This document shows, piece after piece, positions 1 through 8,407 of a DNA stretch of 19,177 bases. Positions within the stretch are counted from its first letter, which is position 1. Each line of letters opens with the position of its first letter. The notes below the pieces were generated by a model that was not told where the DNA came from, searched no databases, and saw only the letters and a program-made list of their open reading frames with translations. A program made the position numbers and the translations under genes. The stretch lies in assembly GCA_964640545.1 (NCBI GenBank), contig CAZXHL010000045.1:1-19177 (forward strand). Reading direction: 5' to 3'. The DNA is from JBGSZX01 sp964640545. GTDB lineage: Bacteria; Bdellovibrionota; UBA2428.

Positions 1-3000
1 CCCTCAGTTCAGATCACGGACACCTGGGGCAACGATGTGGATGCAGCCCAGACCATTACACTTGCAGTCCATACTGATGCTGGGTGTAACACAGCGGCTG
101 AGACGCAAACACCAAGCGGAGTAGACGCCATTCCAGCTGGAACAAACATCGAAAACAGCAATGTTAATGGTCTCGCTACTTTTTCTGACTTCGCTTACAA
201 TCGAGCTCGCAGTATCTATCTAAGTGCCAATTCAGGTGGCCTCACCAAACTTTGTACTACGAATCCAATAGAGCTATTGGCCGACAATCCGCAAACCTTG
301 GTACAAACAAATTCATTACCAACAGGCGATATTGGAGCTCACGAAAAGATTACGGCTCCCGTATTAAAAATCACTGATGAATGGGGCAACTCGATCAAAT
401 CAGGATACAGCATCTCTCTAGAAGCTCGCGCTGGCAGTACTAGCTGCGCAGCCACCCCCCCGGCAACTCGAAGCCTCGAAAACGCCAGTGGCCCCCTTTC
501 AAACGGAACCGTAAGCTTTAGCAGTCTTTACTACCGAGAAGCTGAAGAGATCGACATCCTTGCAGAAACTGACGCCAGCGGAGTTGCGGACATCTGCCTA
601 GGAACTGTCAACATCGTACCAGGACCGGCGAGCAAGTTAGCGTTCAACAGCCAACCTGCAACGGGTCCCACGCCAGCAGACCAAAACTTTAGCGACGACG
701 GAGTCGACGTAATCATCACCGATGACTGGAACAACCGCGTTGTCGATAGCCAAAAAGTTGCCCTTCGTGTGCATGAAGCCGCAAATTGCAACGGTTCTCC
801 ATCATCTGCAGAGTTCCTCGGAGGAACTGCCACGGATACCGTTGCAGGCGTTTCCACGTTCTCATCACTATTTTTCAGAAAGACGGCCTCCGTTCTTCGA
901 CTCGAAGCCTTCGTAGACAATAACTCTGATGGAACACCTGACTCCGACTCACTAGACAGCGCCTGTTCCGACAATTTCCAAATCACTCACGGACCTGCTT
1001 ACAAGATTCGCTACCTCAGCGGTACAGACCCCATTTCTGGCAATAAAAAAGTAGGCGTCAATTGGCCTGGTTTCGACTTAGAGGTCGTAGATGCTTGGAA
1101 CAATAGATTTACCAGTGGCGGAGCTGTCACCATGGATGTTGAAGTTTTCACTGATGCAACTTGTGAGACGCTACATGAATCGAGCACCACAACTCCCGAG
1201 GGACAACCCAAGATAAGCTACGGTGCTATCTCTACCATCTCTGGCGTGGCCTCTGTTAGCTCATTGAACTACCGGCTTACAGGCGAGGGTTTGTATTTTG
1301 GTATCGACTCCGGCAATACAACGATCACAGAAAGTCTATGTAGTAATTCCTTCACTTCTATCTCGGATACAGCAACCAAAATTATTTGGAGTCAATCACC
1401 TGGAGCTACAGGCCATAATGCGGATGCCCCTCTCAACAACAACCCCATTCTTAATTTGAAAGATATCTACGGAAACCTGCTCACAGAGGTGAAATCCGTC
1501 CAGATCCAAACCTACACTGATGCTTTGTGCACTAGCATGACATCGCCTGTTGTCGAAAATGCCACCAAAGACTCGAATCAGAATGGAAATGTGAACTTTG
1601 GAAATTATACGATCCGTACTGCCGAAACTTATTATTTAAGAGCTATCGTTGGTGGCGTTGATACACTCACGGATTCCTGTCTAGGAAATTCTGTCACAGT
1701 AGACCCAGGAGCTGTAGCAAAATTAGCATACACCGTAGACCCCACAAATGGTGACGCCGGTATTTCATTAACGACGCAACCATCTATTGAAATTTACGAT
1801 GCCCACGATAACCTAGCAACTAACTCCGCCGATTTGAATGTCGACTTCTCCCTGCACACAGACTCAAGCTGTACAGCTGGAAGTATTGTTGAATTGGCTC
1901 CAGATGCAAGTACCGATGCCGTTACCTATGACTCACTGCTGACATCTTCTGGAACTGCAACGAGTAGTAATCTAACTGTGAATGCTGCGGGCGACGAGCT
2001 TTATATTGCGGCCTACTTAAGCTCAAATAGCTCTGTCAGAGATTGTTCACAGTCGATAATTATCAAGGGCGGAACTCCAGCAGAAATCACAGCTCCTACC
2101 TTTACTTTTGCAAGTCCACTCAAAGCTGACACGGCTTTTACTTTTCCGATTTTTTCCCTCAAAGATATTTATGGAAACCCGACAGTCGGCGTGAGCAGAA
2201 CCGTAGAACTCATACCGTACGACGATTCAGCTTGTACGTCGACACCGTCGGCTACCGGACCTATTGAAGGAAACAGAAGTAAAGCTAGCTCCACAGGAAC
2301 TTTCAATTTTTCAGGGCAAAATATTTTTTATACTCTCTCGGGTGCCGTAATTTATTGGAGAGCGCAATGGACAGGAGACCCCGATGTCAACGTCTGTCTA
2401 CCAAGCTCCACAACGATTATTCCTGGAGACCCATCAGTTATTGAGTTCACGGCCCAGCCTGTCAACGGAGATGCGGGGGTCGCACTTACGACGCAACCCA
2501 CAGTGGAACTTCGCGACTCAAAAGGCAACGTCGTTTCTAACTCACAGGGTGTCACCCTGACCCCTATGACTACGAATGACTCAACATGTGTTAGCGGAAC
2601 TACGCTTGCGAATGATAAATTTGATTATACTGATAAAGGCACAACGTCATTCAATGCGGGATCGTTTACTTCCTCCGGCTTTAATATCACAAAAAAGAGT
2701 GAAGGGATGCCCTATCGCATCAAAGCGACATCGGGACTCATCAAGGGATGCTCCACCTCTTTCACAATCGCTCCAGGACCAGCCAATGATATTGCGATCA
2801 CAAGCACCTTGCCAAGCAACTATAAGGCTTCGAATTCCTTTAACCTCACCGCAGAGATCCGAGACCAGTATGGCAACATCATTAACTCAGCCTCGGGCTA
2901 CAACCTAGTAGCCGAAGCTTTCCCAGATGGGTCTGGTTGTACGGGCGCACCTTCGACCGCTGTTCTTCCATCCACCGCCAATTCCCCAGGCGCGTCGGCC

Positions 3001-6000
3001 TATAACAATAACTCTGTGGCAGTTAGTACCGGAAACGTTACCTTCAGCAACTTTGCCTACAGACTTTCTGGAACTTACGAAATCGGAGTGAAAGCCTCGA
3101 ACGGATCTCTCACAGCCGCCTGCTCAGCATCTAATGCTCAAGATCTTACCGTTAAAGCTGCCAGCCCAAACAAGGTCAGCTTCCCATCCTTATTCAATTC
3201 CCCGGTAGCGACCAATGCCGATGACGTTCTATCAAATGTTGATTTTTCCGTTTATGACCCGTTCGGCAACCTAAACGACGATGCTTCATACCAAATTGAC
3301 TTGGAGCTTCGAACCTGGAATACCGGCTGTGATACGGATCCAGGAGCCGCGACTCAAGCCTTACTCGCACACACACCCGGGAATCTTGCCACCAGCGGTG
3401 GTGTAGCTCGAGCCGATAGCCTAGATTTTAGAGCATCAGGGCAGTGGGGTCTGCTTGCGACAGTTAACGGGTTCGCATCGACAGCCACCTGCTCTGACAA
3501 TCCCATCAACGTAAGCCCTGGAGCTCCCGATAAACTTCGTTGGTCAGAACAACCCTCTGTTTCAGGATCCCTAACTGCGGGAGTTGACCTCAATGGAAAC
3601 GGAACATTGCCTGTGGTTTTTGTTGCAGACCAATATGGAAACTTTGTAGGAGCTTCGGGATCTGGAAAATCCATTGACCTTGTTGCTTATGATAATGGAG
3701 GGTGCACAACACCATCCTCAACTGTCACCAACCCAATGGCTAACGGAACCACGGTAGCCAACTTAACAAGTGCGTTCGAGGTCACGGGAACTACGATAGC
3801 TGGCACTTCTACAGCCACCTCTCTTTTATTGAAGAAATCAGGAACCTATTACTTCAAAGCTTCTGCAAGCGGACTTACTGAAACTCCTTGTTCTACCTCT
3901 ATCGAAATCACTCCTGATTCATTTAACTTCCTACGAATTCGAAGCGAAGCCGGCAACAATGGCTTTGAAATTCAAGACGGCGAAGACTACGTCAACACTT
4001 ACCCGACCTTCTTCTCCGCGGGATACGACCAATTCGGGAACTTCATCGGAGACCATAGCGTTGCATGGACACTATATACGACAGCAGCACCCGGGACTCC
4101 GCTATCAGCAGCAACACTTAGCAACACCTCAGGAGTACAAGCTACTGTGACTTCTGCCGCTGGAGCTGGTCGCTACAACATCAAGGCTGTTTCAAATTCC
4201 AATGGAACTAAAACGAAACAGCTCAATAACTTTGGAATCATTTTAGAAACTCCAGCATCATTTCTTGTAACGCTAGACCCAGCGCCATCTACTGATTCTA
4301 ATTCCAATTCGATCAACGATTACCTTGCCAATCAAGATATTCAATTGACGATCACTGCGAAAGCTGGAGCTGGTGGAACAGGCAACACAGTGACTAGCTT
4401 CCAAGGCCAGAAAGCTATTCGCTTCACTCACAACAACGGCACCACAGAGGTAAAGAGTGGTTGCGGCGGAAGCTATACTCAATCCTTTCCTACTCAAGCT
4501 ATATTATTTAGCTCGGGAGTAGGTCGAATCTCGACGGCTGATGGCAACGCTTTAAAGCTCAAAAAAGCCATGAATGGAGTGTGGATTACGGCGACCAACA
4601 CCACCGGCACCTCATTTGCTGGAACATCAAACACTTTTGAAATCGCACCGGATTCAGCAACAACTTGTTTGAGAATCGTTGATGTAAACGGTGCCATTAT
4701 TGCCAACAATGCTGGACTCTCTGACCAACAAATCACAGCTAAGCTTGGCAACGTTGATAGTTACGCCAACTTTGTGGGCTTCGAGAGCGCCTTCTGGGAA
4801 TCCACAGGTAGCCTCTTTGGACTACTGCAAGGCAATCCAGATGAGGACTCTCTAACCACGAGCCTGAAGAGGCTTAGAAGAGGTAGCGCCACCCTTATCG
4901 CGAAACTCGCATCGGACGACAGCCAAACAGCTTCTGTTGACCTCTCACTTACCGCCGATCCTTCAGACCCCACATGGACTTCCGCTACAGTCGTAGACGG
5001 CAGCTCACTTTTAAACTCCAACTCTGTAAAAGCGGTTCGAGTCTTTGATGCCTTTGATCCAGCAATCAATAGTTTTGACAATGATTGGAAATATGACAAC
5101 ACCAAATCTTGGTATCTGGAAAATGCTGTCACCAATATTCGCTCCAGCAAACGAGAGTTCCCAAATCGGGTGATGCTCATTGGAACTGAGTTTGGTTTGG
5201 ACTTCATTGACATGACCACGCACAAACTTTGGATGAGAGCGAATAGCGGATTAGGCAACATGATTGACTCTGCGAAAGGCAGACCAGTTAGCATTGCAGC
5301 TGGAGAGAGAAAAATCTTCATTGCCCAGAGAAACTCCGTGGGTTCAGCCGGAGCTTTTCTTCTTATAGACTTCAAGAGAGACAGGGTTTTAAGGTTCACA
5401 GCTTCTGGAGTTCAGAGTCGAGATATCGCGGGAAGAAACACCGGTTCTTGGACCTCCGAGGGGTCTTTTACTTCTTTAACAGATGAGATTGTCAATGACA
5501 TCACCTACACTCAGTTCAACGGAAATGAATATGTAGCTCTTGCGACCAATGCAGGAGTTCAGCTGTTCGAAATCATAGATAGCAATGATGCGTCGACCTT
5601 TACAATTCAATCGGCTCAAATAGCGACCACAAATGTCGTACAAGCCATAAGTCTGGTTTCGGATGGAACTCTTTATTTCGGCGAAAAGAATGTTGGACTC
5701 CACAGGGCTCAAATCTCAAGTGCTACTTTTGCGTCTGATCTAACTGGGGCCTTGACGACCGATCGCACTTATAACTCAAATGCGGGCCAAGGCTCTTTGA
5801 CTACATTAGACTTTTCTGACATTGATGTCTTAAAGGATTCCTCTCTTACCACAGGCGAAAACTTGATTGTGATTGCGACCAACAACGGCCTTTCTACTAT
5901 TCATGAGAACGTAAGTCAGAATACTTCTGAAAGTCGTCACTTCACCTACAAAGGTGCTGGACAGGAATTCTTTGGTAAAGTGGCGGAGTTTGATGGTGTT

Positions 6001-7017
6001 AATGATCACATCAAGATATTAGACAAGGCTTCAACTCCTGACGATGCCGGGACAATGGACTTCTGGTTTAGGACTGACACGGAAATCAATTCTTCACTAA
6101 TCACGCCTAAGACCCTTGTCTACAAAGGTACCGGGGGTAATGGATCTGTTCCTCAATCAACTTCTGGAAACTGGACACTACGATTTGAGTCCGATGGTAA
6201 GCTCGCTTTCTATCTAGGACTTGGTATTTTCGACACGCCTCTAAAAGTTCAATCAAGCACCAATGAATGGTATGCAGGTACACAAACTCATATTCGAGTT
6301 TCTTGGGAATGGACAAACGGAACCGACTCCACGCCAGACACTTCTGATGACGAGCTTCAAGCTAGCATTTGGGTGAATGGCGTTCTTGAAGGTGGGACAA
6401 CTATCGTCTCAGGGGATCGCGCCAACTTCGCAGCCAATACGGCCCCGATATTCATTGGTGGTGCCGACTCGAATGCTGATGGTATTGCAGACAAAGAATT
6501 CTTTAAAGGGGCTCTCGATGAATTCTTCTTAGGAGAAAATGCCGCCAATGGAGGCGATTTTGTTTCGAACTTCGTGCCTCCAAGCCAACCTTATTCTGAC
6601 GGGACCTCTAACTATCCTTATACTGGCGCGGGATCTGAGGCTGTTACCGTTCTTCATTTTGATAGCATATGGGATTCTGGAAGCACAACATACGGTGTAG
6701 CCGTAGATTCTTCAGCTAATTCTCCAGAAAACGCTTCTTACAGATCTGGAGCTACGAACACCCTTCCTATTCTCTCTGGCCTTAGCCGAGAACTATCGTC
6801 GGTTAGAGGTGTCGCAGATAGCTCCAACCCGACCATCATGGGGCTTACGAAAGATGGTTTGACGGAACTCCTTAATGCTAGAGATGCAGTGCCAGCGGTA
6901 GGTCAAACAAGCAACTTGGACGGTGTAGGTATGGACGTGTACCATGTGAACAGTCCCACATCGAGTGACATTGTGCTTCTGAGAAGAAACACTAGTGTCA
7001 TCAACATTAGGCGCTAA
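1..7017 (+). CDS. Giant Cys-paired Ig-like repeat surface protein, 5' truncated
   Basis: The frame is open from base 1, so the true start and any signal peptide lie upstream; an internal GTG at 37 is not the start. The visible ~2,338 residues carry at least twelve repeats, marked by a beta-strand motif like ITDxWGN or LKDxYGN at nt 13, 370, 715, 1084, 1456, 1792, 2158, 2509, 2857, 3250, 3622 and 4021 (mean spacing 364 nt, ~121 residues). The D-x-x-GN motif resembles bacterial Big-1/intimin-type Ig domains. Nearly every repeat has one Cys in a DxxC segment and a second near its end, which suggests one disulfide per domain and hence export. From about nt 4980 to 5970 a propeller-like beta-rich region follows, and nt 5977-6540 look like a LamG/concanavalin-type domain with a calcium-loop-like DSNADGIAD segment. 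A cell-surface or secreted adhesin or scaffold is inferred; the ligand is unknown. The gene ends 2 nt from the convergent neighbour's stop. Confidence 0.9.
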   Translation, partial: PSVQITDTWGNDVDAAQTITLAVHTDAGCNTAAETQTPSGVDAIPAGTNIENSNVNGLATFSDFAYNRARSIYLSANSGGLTKLCTTNPIELLADNPQTLVQTNSLPTGDIGAHEKITAPVLKITDEWGNSIKSGYSISLEARAGSTSCAATPPATRSLENASGPLSNGTVSFSSLYYREAEEIDILAETDASGVADICLGTVNIVPGPASKLAFNSQPATGPTPADQNFSDDGVDVIITDDWNNRVVDSQKVALRVHEAANCNGSPSSAEFLGGTATDTVAGVSTFSSLFFRKTASVLRLEAFVDNNSDGTPDSDSLDSACSDNFQITHGPAYKIRYLSGTDPISGNKKVGVNWPGFDLEVVDAWNNRFTSGGAVTMDVEVFTDATCETLHESSTTTPEGQPKISYGAISTISGVASVSSLNYRLTGEGLYFGIDSGNTTITESLCSNSFTSISDTATKIIWSQSPGATGHNADAPLNNNPILNLKDIYGNLLTEVKSVQIQTYTDALCTSMTSPVVENATKDSNQNGNVNFGNYTIRTAETYYLRAIVGGVDTLTDSCLGNSVTVDPGAVAKLAYTVDPTNGDAGISLTTQPSIEIYDAHDNLATNSADLNVDFSLHTDSSCTAGSIVELAPDASTDAVTYDSLLTSSGTATSSNLTVNAAGDELYIAAYLSSNSSVRDCSQSIIIKGGTPAEITAPTFTFASPLKADTAFTFPIFSLKDIYGNPTVGVSRTVELIPYDDSACTSTPSATGPIEGNRSKASSTGTFNFSGQNIFYTLSGAVIYWRAQWTGDPDVNVCLPSSTTIIPGDPSVIEFTAQPVNGDAGVALTTQPTVELRDSKGNVVSNSQGVTLTPMTTNDSTCVSGTTLANDKFDYTDKGTTSFNAGSFTSSGFNITKKSEGMPYRIKATSGLIKGCSTSFTIAPGPANDIAITSTLPSNYKASNSFNLTAEIRDQYGNIINSASGYNLVAEAFPDGSGCTGAPSTAVLPSTANSPGASAYNNNSVAVSTGNVTFSNFAYRLSGTYEIGVKASNGSLTAACSASNAQDLTVKAASPNKVSFPSLFNSPVATNADDVLSNVDFSVYDPFGNLNDDASYQIDLELRTWNTGCDTDPGAATQALLAHTPGNLATSGGVARADSLDFRASGQWGLLATVNGFASTATCSDNPINVSPGAPDKLRWSEQPSVSGSLTAGVDLNGNGTLPVVFVADQYGNFVGASGSGKSIDLVAYDNGGCTTPSSTVTNPMANGTTVANLTSAFEVTGTTIAGTSTATSLLLKKSGTYYFKASASGLTETPCSTSIEITPDSFNFLRIRSEAGNNGFEIQDGEDYVNTYPTFFSAGYDQFGNFIGDHSVAWTLYTTAAPGTPLSAATLSNTSGVQATVTSAAGAGRYNIKAVSNSNGTKTKQLNNFGIILETPASFLVTLDPAPSTDSNSNSINDYLANQDIQLTITAKAGAGGTGNTVTSFQGQKAIRFTHNNGTTEVKSGCGGSYTQSFPTQAILFSSGVGRISTADGNALKLKKAMNGVWITATNTTGTSFAGTSNTFEIAPDSATTCLRIVDVNGAIIANNAGLSDQQITAKLGNVDSYANFVGFESAFWESTGSLFGLLQGNPDEDSLTTSLKRLRRGSATLIAKLASDDSQTASVDLSLTADPSDPTWTSATVVDGSSLLNSNSVKAVRVFDAFDPAINSFDNDWKYDNTKSWYLENAVTNIRSSKREFPNRVMLIGTEFGLDFIDMTTHKLWMRANSGLGNMIDSAKGRPVSIAAGERKIFIAQRNSVGSAGAFLLIDFKRDRVLRFTASGVQSRDIAGRNTGSWTSEGSFTSLTDEIVNDITYTQFNGNEYVALATNAGVQLFEIIDSNDASTFTIQSAQIATTNVVQAISLVSDGTLYFGEKNVGLHRAQISSATFASDLTGALTTDRTYNSNAGQGSLTTLDFSDIDVLKDSSLTTGENLIVIATNNGLSTIHENVSQNTSESRHFTYKGAGQEFFGKVAEFDGVNDHIKILDKASTPDDAGTMDFWFRTDTEINSSLITPKTLVYKGTGGNGSVPQSTSGNWTLRFESDGKLAFYLGLGIFDTPLKVQSSTNEWYAGTQTHIRVSWEWTNGTDSTPDTSDDELQASIWVNGVLEGGTTIVSGDRANFAANTAPIFIGGADSNADGIADKEFFKGALDEFFLGENAANGGDFVSNFVPPSQPYSDGTSNYPYTGAGSEAVTVLHFDSIWDSGSTTYGVAVDSSANSPENASYRSGATNTLPILSGLSRELSSVRGVADSSNPTIMGLTKDGLTELLNARDAVPAVGQTSNLDGVGMDVYHVNSPTSSDIVLLRRNTSVINIRR

Positions 7018-7019
7018 GT

Positions 7020-7718
7020 TCAATCAGGTTCTGAAAAAGACTCCAATAACTTCTGAAATGCTTTAAGCCTTTCAGAAGTCTTCGTAGAATCGATACTTTC
7101 TAAATTTTTCAAAACTTGTTTCGATCGAAATTTTGGCAAGCGGTCCCAATTCATCTCTTTCATAAAACTTTCTACGGCCCGATCTAGTTCCACATGTATA
7201 TCTTCTTGAGACAAAAACTGAGGCTTTCCGGAGAGAAACTCTACCAAATAGATTCCTCTCGAATCAGACTGAGTCCATTCTTTAAAGAGACTTTTAAGCT
7301 GAGTATCTAAAATTTCGGAATTCCAAGCTTCCATAGCGGACATCACAATCATCTTTTGCTCATCGCCAAATTCTACAAACTTTTGAGACACAAAGTCTCT
7401 AGCTCTTTGAGAATCCACCAAAAAACTACCCAGGTTTCGCAAAAGCAGGTTTTGAGAACTGCGAGACATCTCCTCAAACCAAAGCTCGAGGGCATCTAAA
7501 TACAGTTCAGCATCCTGATATTGTGCAATTCTTTGAAGTGCCAAAACCGTATCAGTCTCTTTACGTCCCCCAATCAGAGCATCCTTTTCGCCAAGAGCCT
7601 TTTTGATGAATTGTAGATCTTGAGTTTTGACCTCCTCTGGACTTGGCTCCCGACTCAACCAAAATAGCGCCCCTATCCCCAATATCGCAGCCCCAATAAG
7701 TATTGCTTTTGTTCTCAT
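7020..7718 (-). CDS. Membrane-anchored helical protein of unknown function
   Basis: I do not recognise this protein. I chose the ATG at 7716-7718 because it opens directly into a basic start (MRTK) and a hydrophobic segment of about 18 residues (AILIGAAILGIGALFWL), i.e. a signal anchor. Longer upstream starts would place a non-hydrophobic tail before the anchor. After the anchor comes about 210 residues of polar, mostly alpha-helical sequence with regularly spaced Leu and aromatic residues, reminiscent of HEAT/TPR-like helical hairpins, without a catalytic motif that I can see. The product is about 232 residues, probably inner-membrane anchored with a periplasmic helical domain. The gene is convergent with the giant surface-protein gene, with 2 nt between stops, and divergent from the small ORF at 7762. 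Another in-frame ATG at 7739 is possible. The ribosome binding site is weak for either start. Confidence 0.75.
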   Translation of the reverse strand: MRTKAILIGAAILGIGALFWLSREPSPEEVKTQDLQFIKKALGEKDALIGGRKETDTVLALQRIAQYQDAELYLDALELWFEEMSRSSQNLLLRNLGSFLVDSQRARDFVSQKFVEFGDEQKMIVMSAMEAWNSEILDTQLKSLFKEWTQSDSRGIYLVEFLSGKPQFLSQEDIHVELDRAVESFMKEMNWDRLPKFRSKQVLKNLESIDSTKTSERLKAFQKLLESFSEPD

Positions 7719-7761
7719 ATCTTTACTCAAGCTTAACATTCGCCTATCCGATAGAGTCAAT

Positions 7762-8046
7762 ATGAGACGCGAAATCGCTATGCTAACGGAATGGGCCTGG
7801 ATTGACGGAGTTTTGACGCTTTCTGATGAGAGTATCGAAAGATTCGCACAAAGCCTCGCCACAAGCCTTCAGAAGCTTCACTCCACTAAGTTTGGCTGCA
7901 TGCAGAGTTCGGTAAACTCTCTGAAAACAGATGTCGAACAAACCATGCAACGCCTCTCATACGGTGGCCGCAAACCTCAGGACCTCCACCCTAAACGAGC
8001 CGCATATATAAGAGAGAAGTTTCAACAAACAAGTCTCGCCGCCTGA
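7762..8046 (+). CDS. Small hypothetical protein (about 94 residues)
   Basis: This is a short open frame starting at the ATG at 7762, or possibly at 7780 (MLTEWAWIDG). The frame stays open upstream to 7627, but that part lies opposite the start of the minus-strand gene and is probably not coding. The protein is soluble-looking, with amphipathic helices, one Cys and a basic C-terminal stretch (DLHPKRAAYIREKF). I do not recognise a family. There is no strong Shine-Dalgarno sequence at either start. Its stop codon (TGA, 8044-8046) and last codon lie inside the left arm of palindromic element 1, so the present C-terminus (SLAA) may have been set by the arrival or growth of that element. It is divergent from the gene starting at 7718, with 43 nt between starts. 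Protein-like composition supports it; its shortness and weak start keep confidence moderate. Confidence 0.5.
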   Translation: MRREIAMLTEWAWIDGVLTLSDESIERFAQSLATSLQKLHSTKFGCMQSSVNSLKTDVEQTMQRLSYGGRKPQDLHPKRAAYIREKFQQTSLAA

Positions 8047-8281
8047 ATTTAAACTGTGCGCGGTAAAAAGTGGAAAAGCCACCTGGTCACCACATCTCAA
8101 TGATTCTAAATATTTGATTTACTTCTCAAGACAGGGGGCGCTCCGCCCCCCTCTTGCAAGTTGGCACTTGCAATTCACCCCGATAGTCTTGAGCGCAAAT
8201 CAAATATTTAGAATCATTGAGGTGTTATAACGTGGCTTTTTGGAGTTTCCACTTTTTACCGCGCACAGTTTAAATTCAGGC
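8041..8281 (-). repeat. Palindromic element 1 (241 bp, long-arm quasi-palindrome)
   Basis: Positions 8041-8076 pair perfectly with 8246-8281 (36 bp). Positions 8096-8120 pair perfectly with 8197-8221 (25 bp), and 8125-8132 with 8186-8193 (8 bp). A looser middle part includes GCCAC at 8078-8082 against 8232-8236. The apex holds two small hairpins (8134-8150 and 8154-8173). The element is homologous to the one at 16704-16928: both end in ACTGTGCGC, share AATGATT and TAAATATTTGA in the inner arm, and share the apex. The apex reads in the same sense on the minus strand here and on the plus strand there, so it is listed as minus. No T-run follows either arm, which argues against a standard intrinsic terminator. 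The left arm contains the stop codon of the small upstream ORF. No ORF or transposase lies inside. Confidence 0.93.
8125..8193 (-). other. Apex three-way junction of palindromic element 1
   Basis: A closing stem (8125-8132 with 8186-8193) encloses two hairpins. The first, at 8134-8150, is a 7-bp GC stem with a 3-nt loop; the second, at 8154-8173, is an 8-bp stem with a 4-nt loop. An unpaired segment at 8174-8185 reads TATCGGGGTGAA on the minus strand. That segment and the adjoining TTGCA are almost identical in element 2, although they are not base-paired, so sequence rather than pairing seems to be conserved there. The arrangement is T-shaped, like some viral telomere and REP-type palindromes, but no homology to those is claimed. 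Confidence 0.8.
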
Positions 8282-8286
8282 AGCGA

Positions 8287-8301
8287 TGACAAAAATTGTC
8301 A
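8287..8301. promoter_or_regulatory. Inverted repeat, candidate activator site
   Basis: TGACAA-AAA-TTGTCA is a perfect 6+3+6 inverted repeat in the gap between palindromic element 1 and the sigma-54-type promoter at 8366-8381. Its centre is about 98 nt upstream of the predicted transcription start. Sigma-54 promoters need an upstream enhancer-binding activator, often at roughly -80 to -200, so the position fits, but this assignment is inferred. No matching copy was seen upstream of the second sigma-54-type promoter. AT-rich inverted repeats of this size can arise by chance. Confidence 0.35.
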
Positions 8302-8365
8302 CGGCACTGTAAAATCTATTTCCTACTCAAATCCCTCTCCGCAAGTTTTAAGTGCATGAGAGCGC

Positions 8366-8381
8366 TGGCACGCTAATAGCA
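8366..8381 (+). promoter_or_regulatory. Sigma-54 (-24/-12) promoter of the lipoprotein at 8408
   Basis: TGGCACGctaaTAGCA matches the sigma-54 consensus TGGCACG-N4-TTGCA with one change in the -12 element. The invariant GG (8367-8368) and GC (8379-8380) are at the canonical spacing. The predicted start is near 8392, immediately before a GAGG ribosome binding site (8393-8396) and 16 nt before the ATG at 8408, so the leader would be very short. Confidence 0.65.
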
Positions 8382-8407
8382 TTGTGATAGCTGAGGTTTA
8401 TGTTGTT

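Noticed and set aside
4761..5399. 212-residue minus-strand open frame inside the giant gene
   Set aside because: It is fully antisense to a well-supported repeat protein, has no ribosome binding site or recognised domain, and similar antisense frames occur elsewhere in this gene.
7627..7761. N-terminal extension of the small ORF
   Set aside because: It lies antisense over the start and signal anchor of the minus-strand gene; the later ATG at 7762 leaves a normal divergent gap.
8047..8275. TTAA target-site duplication flanking element 1
   Set aside because: TTAA occurs on both sides of element 1, but it is part of a longer mirrored sequence, and element 2 has TTAA on only one side.
8041..8281. 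Element 1 as an ordinary Rho-independent terminator
   Set aside because: No T-run follows either arm, the stem is far longer than usual, and the apex is branched and conserved between two copies. Termination as a side effect remains possible.
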